A DNA stretch of 6,602 nt from Actinomycetes bacterium (GCA_023451855.1 JAEXXY010000190.1:1-6602); one strand, 5' to 3'; numbered from the stretch's first letter, positions 1-5,378 are shown. The notes: generated from the sequence alone by a model not told the origin. Translations and numbers: made by a program.

Positions 1-741
1 GGCCTGCACCGAGGCCTGGGTGCGCTGCTGGTACTCGCTCGCCTGCTTGGAGCCGGAGCCGTTCGTGCCGACCCCGACGGCCGAGAGCACGGTGCCCGAC
101 GCGTCGACGACCGAGACGTTGGCCGCCTTGAGCTCGGGCACGGCGGCCGCGGTGAGGTGCACGATGGCGTCGACCTTGTCAGCCGACAGCGTCTGGCCCG
201 GCAGCGTCTGCACGAACACCGACGCCGTGGGCTCGCCCTGCTGCGAGGTGAACACGGTCTTCTCCGGGATCGCCAGCTGCACCGACGCGGTCTGCACGCC
301 CTCGAGGTGGGAGATCGTCGTGCCGAGCTCGCCCTCGATGGCGCGCTTGTACGTGACGTTCTGCTGGAACTCCGAGGACGTGACGCCCATCTTGTCGAGC
401 AGCGAGTAGCCCGAGGCCGGGGCAGCGGGCAGGCCCGCCGACGCCGCCTTGAGCCGCTCGTCGTAGACACTCTCCTGCGGCACGAGCACCGTGGAGCCGC
501 CGTCGGCGAGCTGGTAGGGCACGCCGTCCTTGCCGAGCTGCTGGACGACGGCGCTCGCGTCCGCGCTCGCCAGGCCGGTGAACAGCGGGCTGTAGCTCGG
601 CTTGGTCAGCCAGCTCGTCAGGGCGACCGCGCCGAGGGCGAGGACGGCCAGGCCGATGGCCGCCACCGTCTTCTGCCCGACGGTGAAACCCTTGACGGTG
701 GTGCCGAAGCGCTGGGCCGCGGACGTCAGGAACGGGGGCAT
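1..741 (-). CDS. fliF: Flagellar MS-ring protein FliF, N-terminal part (C-terminus off window)
   Basis: FliF forms the MS ring in the cytoplasmic membrane, the base on which the rod, C-ring and export gate are built. The 247 codons visible give a short cytoplasmic N-terminus with basic residues, one hydrophobic transmembrane segment at about residues 25-45 (ending in SWLTKP), then YSPLFTGL at 50-57, which opens the ring-building periplasmic part. The stretch QNVTYKRAIEGELGTTISHL at about 127-146, followed by SVQLAIP, is the YscJ/FliF-family ring-building signature. The family is usually over 500 residues, so roughly half is missing beyond the left edge. The ATG at 741 shares its A with the fliE stop (TGATG), which implies translational coupling. 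It is the last visible gene of the flgB-flgC-fliE-fliF operon. Identification is firm. Confidence 0.96.
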   Translation of the reverse strand, partial: MPPFLTSAAQRFGTTVKGFTVGQKTVAAIGLAVLALGAVALTSWLTKPSYSPLFTGLASADASAVVQQLGKDGVPYQLADGGSTVLVPQESVYDERLKAASAGLPAAPASGYSLLDKMGVTSSEFQQNVTYKRAIEGELGTTISHLEGVQTASVQLAIPEKTVFTSQQGEPTASVFVQTLPGQTLSADKVDAIVHLTAAAVPELKAANVSVVDASGTVLSAVGVGTNGSGSKQASEYQQRTQASVQA

Positions 742-1049
742 CAGGCCTGCATCCTCATGATCTCGTTGAAGGCGTCGACACCCTTGTTGCGCAGGGCGGC
801 CGCGACCTCGAGCGTCACCTGCGCTCGGGTCGCCGCGATCGTCGCGGAGTGGATGTCGTCGAGGCTGCCGGTGACGGCCTGGACGGCGAGCTGGTTGGAG
901 GTCGACTGCAGCTGCTGGAGGTCGTCGACGGCACCGGCGAGACTCGCGGCGAAGCCGCCGCCGCTCGTCGGCGCGGATCCCGTGGTGGCCGTGACCGACC
1001 CGAGGACGGGGCCGACCGGTCCGACGGCGCCGATGGGCGCGATGCTCAC
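741..1049 (-). CDS. fliE: Flagellar hook-basal body protein FliE
   Basis: FliE is the small protein joining the MS ring to the proximal rod and is exported by the flagellar type III apparatus. The product is 102 residues, normal for the family. It has a Gly/Pro/Ser-rich variable N-terminus (about 1-32) and a helical C-terminal half ending in the conserved block GVDAFNEIMRMQA. I chose the GTG at 1047-1049 because it overlaps the flgC stop in a GTGA arrangement, an AGG lies about 6 nt upstream, and the product then has normal length. The same frame stays open further upstream, but there it runs over flgC in the wrong frame. Its stop overlaps the fliF ATG. It has no promoter of its own and should be co-translated with its neighbours. 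Confidence 0.95.
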   Translation of the reverse strand: MSIAPIGAVGPVGPVLGSVTATTGSAPTSGGGFAASLAGAVDDLQQLQSTSNQLAVQAVTGSLDDIHSATIAATRAQVTLEVAAALRNKGVDAFNEIMRMQA

Positions 1050-1441
1050 GAGGACCTGCCGATCTGCAGCGCCGACTCGTACATCGTCCGGGCGCGGTCG
1101 ACGACCTGGGCGTTGGCCTGGTAGCCGCGCTGGGCCATGATGAGCGAGCCCATCTGCTCGCTCATGTCGATGTCGGGGTAGCGCACGTAGCCCTCGGCGT
1201 CGGCGATCGGGTTGTCCGGCTCGTACACGAGCCGGCCCGTGGCGTCGCCCTCCCGGATGCCGGCGACGTAGACACCCGAGGTGCCCGCGCCCGCCTGCGC
1301 CTCGACGTAGCGCGCCTGGAAGGCCGGTCCGCTCGTCGGAGAGGCGTTGTTGACGTTGGCGAGGTTGTCGGCCACGGCGTCGAGCCACTTGCGGTGCACG
1401 GTCAGGGCTGTACCGGCGATGCCGATCGCGTCGAAGGTCAT
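1046..1441 (-). CDS. flgC: Flagellar proximal rod protein FlgC
   Basis: FlgC is one of the axial proteins of the proximal rod that crosses the envelope above the MS ring. The 131-residue product has the N-terminal rod-family helix and loop (ADNLANVNNASPTSG, about 24-38, a variant of the ANxNT motif). It also has the characteristic C-terminal segment from YEPDNPIADAEGYVRYPDI (about 73-91) through SEQMGSLIMAQRGYQANAQV (94-113). Its length is typical of the family. The ATG at 1439-1441 shares one base with the flgB stop (TGATG), and its own stop overlaps the fliE GTG, so all four genes of this operon are tightly coupled. It is exported without a cleaved signal peptide, as is usual for rod proteins. 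Identification is firm. Confidence 0.96.
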   Translation of the reverse strand: MTFDAIGIAGTALTVHRKWLDAVADNLANVNNASPTSGPAFQARYVEAQAGAGTSGVYVAGIREGDATGRLVYEPDNPIADAEGYVRYPDIDMSEQMGSLIMAQRGYQANAQVVDRARTMYESALQIGRSS

Positions 1442-1782
1442 CAGCTCGTCCTCAGCGCCGCACGGATGCCGGCGAACTGCGCGTTCATCGCCTGGCTCGC
1501 GAACTGGAAGCGCAGCACCGTGTCGACGTTCGACAGCGTCTCGGTGTCGAGGTTGACGTTGTTGCCGTTGGTGCGCGTCGGCTCGGCCGAGCGCGACGTC
1601 GTAGCGGCCGCGTTCCCGTCGCCGGCCTGCACGGACGCCGCGAGCGCGTCCTCGAAGGCGACGCGCTGGGCGTGGTAGCCCGGGGTGTTGACGTTGGCGA
1701 TGTTGTCGGCGATGGCGCGCTGGCGCTGCGAGAGGCCGTCGAGGGCACTCGTGAGCGCGGCGGACGTCACGGAATCGAGCAC
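1441..1782 (-). CDS. flgB: Flagellar proximal rod protein FlgB
   Basis: FlgB is a proximal rod subunit and acts with FlgC and FliE at the earliest export stage. The 113-residue product carries QRAIADNIANVNTPGYHAQRV (about 21-41), containing the rod-family motif ANVNTPGY. A central NGNNVNLDTE (72-81) and a C-terminal helix, RFQFASQAMNAQFAGIRAAL, follow. I chose the GTG at 1780-1782 because AGGAG lies 4 nt upstream and the product then starts MLDSVTSAAL, a normal N-terminus for the family. A TTG further upstream would put the ribosome binding site inside the gene. It is the first gene of the minus-strand operon and lies about 72 nt downstream of the transcription start predicted from the sigma-28-type promoter at 1861-1888. 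Confidence 0.95.
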   Translation of the reverse strand: MLDSVTSAALTSALDGLSQRQRAIADNIANVNTPGYHAQRVAFEDALAASVQAGDGNAAATTSRSAEPTRTNGNNVNLDTETLSNVDTVLRFQFASQAMNAQFAGIRAALRTS

Positions 1783-1836
1783 AGTTCTCCTGCAGGAAAC
1801 TCGCAAGGGGAATGGCCGATCCGTGGCCTGACGCGG

Positions 1837-1853
1837 CGAGCAATCCGTGCTCG
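1837..1853 (-). promoter_or_regulatory. 5' leader hairpin of flgB mRNA with GGA in the loop
   Basis: On the minus strand CGAGCA-CGGAT-TGCTCG forms a perfect 6-bp stem with a 5-nt loop. It lies within a few bases of the transcription start expected from the flgB promoter, so it would be the 5' end of the mRNA. The loop with its flank reads CACGGAT, close to the CANGGANG core used for CsrA/RsmA binding. A role in mRNA protection or CsrA binding is inferred; short GC-rich stems also arise by chance. Confidence 0.4.
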
Positions 1854-1860
1854 ACGGTCC

Positions 1861-1888
1861 CTATCGGCAGCTCTGCGCGTCGCGTTAG
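1861..1888 (-). promoter_or_regulatory. Sigma-28 (FliA/WhiG-type) promoter of flgB-flgC-fliE-fliF
   Basis: Read on the minus strand, the -35 is CTAACGCG with TAAC at 1887-1884. A spacer of exactly 15 nt follows, then the -10 GCCGATAG at 1868-1861. The FliA consensus is TAAA-N15-GCCGATAA, so the spacing matches exactly and the -10 differs at one base. The same pattern precedes fliC and flgN in this window. The predicted start is near 1854-1855, giving a leader of about 72 nt. Confidence 0.85.
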
Positions 1889-1890
1889 TG

Positions 1891-1904
1891 CCGCCTCATG
1901 GCGG
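1891..1904. terminator. Small hairpin, possible terminator of the fliD-fliS operon
   Basis: CCGCC and GGCGG form a 5-bp stem around a 4-nt loop, just upstream of the flgB -35 element and downstream of the repeat array. No T-run follows on either strand. It could end transcription coming from fliD-fliS before the flgB promoter, or it could be incidental in GC-rich sequence. Confidence 0.25.
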
Positions 1905-1918
1905 GTTCCGGACGAGCC

Positions 1919-2021
1919 GGACGTCGACTGCGGACGTCGACTGCGGACGTCGACCGCGGACGTCGACCGCGGACGTCAGCCTGGTCGTCAGCTCTGGACG
2001 TCAGCTCTGGACGTCGACGAA
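1919..2021. repeat. 13-bp tandem repeat array, 8 units
   Basis: Eight head-to-tail units with a 13-nt period (one unit is 12 nt). Four units at 1919-1970 are GGACGTCGAC(T/C)GC: the first two are identical to each other, and so are the next two. Three units at 1971-2008 carry CAGC in place of CGAC. The last, at 2009-2021, is GGACGTCGACGAA. A shorter related piece, GGACGAGCC, precedes the array at 1910-1918. Each unit holds the palindrome GACGTC and most also GTCGAC, so neighbouring units can pair into hairpins. The array covers the last codons and stop of the small gene ending at 2001 and the upstream flank of the flgB promoter. Confidence 0.9.
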
Positions 2022-2315
2022 GACCGGCGTCCGCTGTGGCGTCGGTGGCAGAGCACGCAGCGCCGTCAGCTGGTGGGCGGTCGCCGTGTGGAGCAGGTCG
2101 AGGCGCTCGGCGACCCGCGCCTGCGCGTCGGCGAGCTCGCGGGCCCGGACGATGAGCCGCTCGGGCAGCGGCCCGAGGCCTCGCGGCGGCACCCACGTCC
2201 GCAGCTGCGCCGACGCGACGTCGGACTCCGTCGGTGCCCGCTCGGCCAACGACCGCTCGACGGCGGCGAGGTCGGCCTCGAGGCGGTCGAGGACGGCGTC
2301 CCAGCTCTCAGCCAA
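2001..2315 (-). CDS. Small helical protein after fliS, candidate FliT-type export chaperone
   Basis: The product is 104 residues, predicted mostly helical, with heptad-like stretches at about 4-27 (WDAVLDRLEADLAAVERSL) and 55-88. A loop with WVPPRGLGPLPERL (41-54) sits between them. There is no signal peptide or membrane segment, so it should be cytoplasmic. Its place directly after fliS, its size and its helical make-up fit the FliT chaperone slot; FliT binds FliD in enterics. The assignment rests on context, as I see no decisive FliT motif. The only suitable start is the TTG at 2313-2315, which overlaps the fliS stop by 8 nt; no ATG or GTG lies nearby in frame, so translation probably depends on coupling to fliS. 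The last residues (VFVDVQS) and the TGA lie inside the 13-bp repeat array, so repeat changes could alter the C-terminus. Confidence 0.72.
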   Translation of the reverse strand: MAESWDAVLDRLEADLAAVERSLAERAPTESDVASAQLRTWVPPRGLGPLPERLIVRARELADAQARVAERLDLLHTATAHQLTALRALPPTPQRTPVFVDVQS

Positions 2316-2817
2316 CGGCGTGCACCGTTCGCTCGCGACCGGTCGCGGACGACCAGGCGGACCGAGCCGACCCGGCGGCCGCGGCCGGCGCTGCGGGCGT
2401 CACGGGCGCGACGGAGCCGGACGCCGGGGACGGCGTCGTGTCCTGCAGAGTCCCTGCGGCCGCGTGCCACGCCTCCTGCAGCGGCATCAGCAGCGTCATC
2501 GCCTCGCGGGTGCGGGCGACGTCGCGGTGGATGTTGGCGTTGACGAGCGCCATCCGGACGTACTCGTACAGGCCGCGCAGGCCCTCGGCGCCGTCCCACA
2601 CGTCGGGGCGCAGGGTCGAGGACAGCTCGGCGATGATGTCCTGCGCGTGGAGCAGCTGGGTGTTCGCGCCCTGCCAGTCGGCGGCCTCCTGGGCGGCCTC
2701 GGCCCGGCGCAGGTCGAGCAGCAGCCGGTCGTAGAGCATCGTCAGGAGACGGGCCGGGCTGGCCGAGAGGATGGCGTCGCGGGCGTACTGCTGGCGCGCG
2801 TTGGCTGCGTTGGTCAC
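2308..2817 (-). CDS. fliS: Flagellin export chaperone FliS with Ala/Pro-rich tail
   Basis: FliS binds the C-terminal region of flagellin in the cytoplasm, stops premature polymerisation and delivers it to the export apparatus. The 169-residue product has a helical core at 1-122, beginning TNAANARQQYARDAILSASP, then RLLTMLYDRLLLDLRRAE, the conserved FliS N-terminal pattern. NANIHRDVARTREAMTLL follows near 93-110. FliS proteins are usually near 130 residues; here about 45 extra residues rich in Ala, Pro, Ser and Thr (123-169) form a probably disordered tail. I chose the GTG at 2815-2817 because AAGGA lies 8 nt upstream, overlapping the fliD stop, and the product begins as FliS proteins do. The frame stays open far upstream, but there it is only a shadow inside fliD. 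It lies 11 nt after fliD, so the two are co-transcribed. Confidence 0.95.
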   Translation of the reverse strand: MTNAANARQQYARDAILSASPARLLTMLYDRLLLDLRRAEAAQEAADWQGANTQLLHAQDIIAELSSTLRPDVWDGAEGLRGLYEYVRMALVNANIHRDVARTREAMTLLMPLQEAWHAAAGTLQDTTPSPASGSVAPVTPAAPAAAAGSARSAWSSATGRERTVHAVG

Positions 2818-2828
2818 GCGTCGAGTCC

Positions 2829-4238
2829 TTACTTGGAGTTCTGCGAGAAGCTCGGGAGGCCGGCGATCTGGCTCGTGAGCCAGGACTGCTGCGACTTCAG
2901 CGTCCCGAGCGCGGTGTCCATCGCGTTGTAGAGCGTGAACAGCTGGGTGCGGCGGTCGGCGAGCCGCTGGTCCCAGCCGGCGATTCGGTTGCCGAGGTCG
3001 TCGGAGAGCGACTGGCGACCGGCGATGAGCTGGGTGATCGACCCGCTGACGGGCGCGGACGCGTTCTTCGCGGCGGTGGCGACGCGTCCGGCGACCTCGG
3101 CCAGCGCGGCGCGGGTGCCGGACGCGTCTGCGGCGAGGGCCGCGGTCAGCTTGTCCTGGTCGAAGGTGAACGTGCCGTCGCGCTGGATGACGATGCCGAT
3201 CTCCGAGGGCGATCGGCCGTTGCTCGTCGGGCGATAGGTGGCGTCGGTGATGGCCGAGGCGATGCCGCGCACGGTGGAGTCGCCGGTCAGCATCCCGCCC
3301 TGGGCGGACGAGACGCCAGAGGCTCCGGACGTCGTCGTGACCTTCGCGTTCGTCGCGATGGTCCCGAGCAGGTCGTTGACGGAGGCGACGAGGTCGCTGG
3401 CCTGCTTCGTGACGGCCGCGGTGTCGCCGCTGACGGTGATGGTCGTGGGGGTCCCGATGCCGGCGGCCGTGGCCGTCACGGAGACACCGGGCACGACGTC
3501 GGCGAAGGTGTTGGTGGCCGAGCTGATGGCCTGCTCGGCCGCGGTCCCGGCGTAGAGCAGCGCCGACGCGTCCTGGGCCGGCGCCACGACGGCGGCGCCG
3601 GGACGGCTCATGAGGTCGGTCGCCGTACCGGCCGCGACATCGGCGGGCGTGCCCTCGGCGACGCTGAACGCGCCAGCCGCACCGGGGCGGGTCGAGGTCA
3701 GCTGCAGCCGGTAGAGCGGGGCACCGCTGCCGTCGGTGCCTGCGCTGACCTTGAGCGCGCGGGCCGGTCCGCCGGAGGCGTTGATCGCCGACACGACGTC
3801 GTCGAGCGACGTGCTCGTGGGCGTCACCTCGGTGGTCGCGCCGGAGGCGTCGGTGAACGTCAGGTGGGTGGGGGCCCCGCCGCCGTCGGTGGGCCACGAG
3901 CCGAGCGGCGCCGTCACGTCGACCTGGGTGCGGGCCAGCCGCGTCACCGTGAGGTCGAAGGTCCCGGCGGTCGCCGTGGTCGCCGCCGTGGCGGTGATGC
4001 CGGTCGTGCTCGAGGTCGCGGTGAGGAGGTTCAGCGCATTCGGCGCGGCGACCTTGGCCGCGAGCGTGCCGAGCGCCGACGCCTTGGTGTTCAGCGTCCG
4101 CAGCACGTTCATGAGGCTCTGCTGCTGGGACTGGGCCTGCTTCAGCTGCTGCTGCGGCAGCGCCTCGGCATTCATGAGCGAGTTGACGATCGAGGTGATG
4201 TCGAGCCCGCTGCCGAGGCCGTTGACCGAGACTCCCAC
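2829..4238 (-). CDS. fliD: Flagellar filament capping protein FliD (HAP2)
   Basis: FliD forms the cap at the growing filament tip and folds incoming flagellin subunits into place. The 469-residue product has the typical N-terminus VNGLGSGLDITSIVNSLMNAE, then coiled-coil residues (about 25-65) and a Thr/Ala/Gly-rich beta-type middle region. The FliD C-terminal domain runs from about 280 on, with GGMLTGDSTVRGIASAIT, SEIGIVIQRDGTFTFDQDKL and a C-terminal coiled coil (RIAGWDQRLADRRTQLFTLYNAMD). The last part, LKSQQSWLTSQIAGLPS, is also typical. The GTG at 4236-4238 has AAGGAG 6 nt upstream. It is separated from fliC by 126 nt containing a strong hairpin, and I see no sigma-28 motif of its own; it may depend on readthrough or an unrecognised promoter. 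fliS and the small FliT-like gene follow it as an operon. Confidence 0.96.
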   Translation of the reverse strand: MGVSVNGLGSGLDITSIVNSLMNAEALPQQQLKQAQSQQQSLMNVLRTLNTKASALGTLAAKVAAPNALNLLTATSSTTGITATAATTATAGTFDLTVTRLARTQVDVTAPLGSWPTDGGGAPTHLTFTDASGATTEVTPTSTSLDDVVSAINASGGPARALKVSAGTDGSGAPLYRLQLTSTRPGAAGAFSVAEGTPADVAAGTATDLMSRPGAAVVAPAQDASALLYAGTAAEQAISSATNTFADVVPGVSVTATAAGIGTPTTITVSGDTAAVTKQASDLVASVNDLLGTIATNAKVTTTSGASGVSSAQGGMLTGDSTVRGIASAITDATYRPTSNGRSPSEIGIVIQRDGTFTFDQDKLTAALAADASGTRAALAEVAGRVATAAKNASAPVSGSITQLIAGRQSLSDDLGNRIAGWDQRLADRRTQLFTLYNAMDTALGTLKSQQSWLTSQIAGLPSFSQNSK

Positions 4239-4296
4239 GAGGTGCTCCTTGCGTCCGGCGACGTGGTCGGCGATGTCCTGGCGAAGGCGCCGGGAT

Positions 4297-4337
4297 GCCG
4301 ACGACGGCCGGGGTCGGGGTCCCCGGCCGCCGTCGGC
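4297..4337 (-). terminator. Long GC-rich hairpin terminator downstream of fliC
   Basis: Arms 4297-4313 and 4321-4337 pair over 17 positions with a single mismatch around a 7-nt loop. The hairpin starts 28 bases past the fliC stop, where a terminator for an abundant flagellin transcript is expected. No T-run follows on the minus strand, as is common for actinobacterial hairpin terminators. It may be leaky and so set the ratio of fliC to fliD mRNA. Confidence 0.8.
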
Positions 4338-4364
4338 TATGCCCCGGTGCGGTTACCGATCGGC

Positions 4365-5201
4365 TCAGCCGAGCAGCTTGAGGATGCCCTGGCCGGACTG
4401 GTTGGCCTGGGCGAGCATCGCCGTACCGGCCTGCGACAGGATGTTGGTCTTCGTGTAGTTGACCATCTCCGCAGCCATGTCGGTGTCGGTGATGTGCGAC
4501 TGCGACGCGGCGAGGTTCTGCGCCGAGGTGTTGGCGATGTTGAGCGCGTGGTTGAGGCGGTTCTGCGCGGCACCGAGGTTGGCGCGGTCCGTCGAGATCG
4601 CCGTGATGGCGGTGTCGATGGCGGTGATGGTGGTCTGCGCGGCAGCGTTGGTGGTGACGGCGAAGCCGGTGGCCCCGGCAGCGCCGCTCAGCGTGCCGAC
4701 CGAGGTGGCGACGTTGGCCAGGGTCACGCCGATCGTGTCGTTGGCCGTGCCGCCGGCGCCGACCTGGAAGTTGGACGTGCCTCCCTTGAGCAGGTCGATG
4801 CCGTTGAAGTTCGTGCCCTGGGTGATGCGGTCGAGCTCCTTGCCGAGCTCGTCGGCCTCCGACTTGATGGCCGTGCGGGAGCTGGCGTTGTTCGAGTCGT
4901 TGGCGCCCTGGACCGCGAGGTCGCGCATGCGCTGCAGGATCGAGTGGACCTCGCCCAGGCCGCCGTCGGCGGTCTGGATCATGTTGATGCCGTCCTGCGC
5001 GTTGCGGGCGGCGATGCCGTAGCCGTTGACCTGGGCCTTCAGGCCCTCGGAGATCGTCAGGCCGGCGGCGTCGTCGGCCGCGGTGTTGATGCGCAGGCCG
5101 CTCGAGAGCTTGGCCATCGAGCTCGCCATGCTGGCGGACGTGCGGGAGAGGCTGTTGTAGGCCTGGAGAGCCGACAGGTTGGTGTTGACGGTGAGAGCCA
5201 T
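4365..5201 (-). CDS. fliC: Flagellin FliC, compact form
   Basis: This is the filament subunit. The 278-residue product has the conserved N-terminal D0/D1 region (ALTVNTNLSALQAYNSLSRT from residue 2, KLSSGLRINTAADDAAGLTI at 31-50, RNAQDGINMIQTADGGLGEV at 66-85). The C-terminal D1/D0 region includes RANLGAAQNRLNHAL, SQSHITDTDMAAEM and ANQSGQGILKLLG. Only about 50 residues (about 140-190, rich in Gly, Ala and Thr) lie between them, so the outer D2/D3 domains are essentially absent. QRMRDLAV at 90-97 matches the segment that in Salmonella flagellin is recognised by TLR5 and takes part in filament packing. There is no cysteine. The ATG at 5199-5201 has GGAGG 8 nt upstream. An in-frame ATG overlapping that GGAGG is rejected as start. 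It is driven by the sigma-28-type promoter at 5264-5290 and ends at the hairpin 4297-4337. Confidence 0.98.
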   Translation of the reverse strand: MALTVNTNLSALQAYNSLSRTSASMASSMAKLSSGLRINTAADDAAGLTISEGLKAQVNGYGIAARNAQDGINMIQTADGGLGEVHSILQRMRDLAVQGANDSNNASSRTAIKSEADELGKELDRITQGTNFNGIDLLKGGTSNFQVGAGGTANDTIGVTLANVATSVGTLSGAAGATGFAVTTNAAAQTTITAIDTAITAISTDRANLGAAQNRLNHALNIANTSAQNLAASQSHITDTDMAAEMVNYTKTNILSQAGTAMLAQANQSGQGILKLLG

Positions 5202-5209
5202 TTGGGGTT

Positions 5210-5253
5210 CCTCCATGAAACGGGTGGGTGGTTCCGGGCCCGTCCGTGGGCCC
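5210..5253 (-). promoter_or_regulatory. fliC leader with two CsrA-type sites, one in a hairpin loop
   Basis: On the minus strand GGGCCC-ACGGAC-GGGCCC (5253-5236) forms a perfect 6-bp stem whose 6-nt loop presents GGA. With its flanks the loop reads CACGGACG (5248-5241), an exact CANGGANG match. A second exact match, CATGGAGG (5217-5210), contains the GGAGG ribosome binding site. One site in a hairpin loop and one on the ribosome binding site, about 30 nt apart, is the arrangement by which CsrA represses flagellin (hag) in Bacillus subtilis. The motifs are seen; the regulation is inferred, and csrA is not in this window. Confidence 0.55.
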
Positions 5254-5263
5254 TCAGCCGCCA

Positions 5264-5290
5264 CTGTCGGCAGGCCGTCCCGGCGCGTTA
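5264..5290 (-). promoter_or_regulatory. Sigma-28 (FliA/WhiG-type) promoter of fliC
   Basis: On the minus strand TAAC (5290-5287) within CTAACGCG, a 15-nt spacer, then GCCGACAG (5271-5264). The -10 has C instead of the consensus T at its sixth base; otherwise the layout equals the flgB and flgN promoters. The start should be near 5256, giving a leader of about 55 nt. Confidence 0.85.
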
Positions 5291-5329
5291 GCGACGCGGT
5301 CAGAACTTTTCGCGGGACGGCGTCGTCGT

Positions 5330-5355
5330 GCGCCACGGCACGCGCCGGGTGGCGC
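5330..5355. promoter_or_regulatory. Inverted repeat between the divergent promoters, possible operator
   Basis: GCGCCAC (5330-5336) and GTGGCGC (5349-5355) are exact 7-nt inverted arms separated by 12 nt. They lie near the middle between the fliC and flgN -35 elements. A shared binding site for a dimeric regulator would fit, but such dyads are common in GC-rich DNA. A shifted alternative pairing (CACGGC with GCCGTG) overlaps it. Confidence 0.3.
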
Positions 5356-5378
5356 CGTGTCGCGGCTCGTCGGCTGCG

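Noticed and set aside
157..1140. Plus-strand open frame opposite fliF, fliE and flgC
   Set aside because: Arg-rich shadow of well-supported genes with overlapping start and stop codons.
1919..2021. Repeat array as a replication origin (iterons) or CRISPR array
   Set aside because: Units are contiguous with no spacers, only 13 bp long, and there is no replication or cas gene nearby.
2334..2347. Perfect 14-bp palindrome CGCGACC-GGTCGCG in the fliS tail
   Set aside because: It lies inside a coding region of simple GC-rich composition, with no other copy noticed and no promoter near it.
1672..2931. Plus-strand open frame of 419 codons across the repeat array and fliS region
   Set aside because: It overlaps flgB, the flgB promoter, the FliT-like gene and fliS on the opposite strand, has Arg/Ser-rich composition and no homology I recognise.
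2818..3897. Upstream extension of the fliS frame through fliD
   Set aside because: The extra sequence is Arg/His-rich, out of frame within fliD, and a good ribosome binding site and FliS-like N-terminus occur at 2817.
3864..5291. Long plus-strand open frame (475 codons) opposite fliC and fliD
   Set aside because: It lies antisense to two firmly identified genes, its product is Arg/Gly/Val low-complexity sequence, and such frames are common opposite high-GC genes.
5202..5336. N-terminal extension of fliC to further upstream in-frame starts, including an ATG at the GGAGG
   Set aside because: It would place the ribosome binding site and promoter inside the gene, and flagellins begin at the MALTVNTN position.
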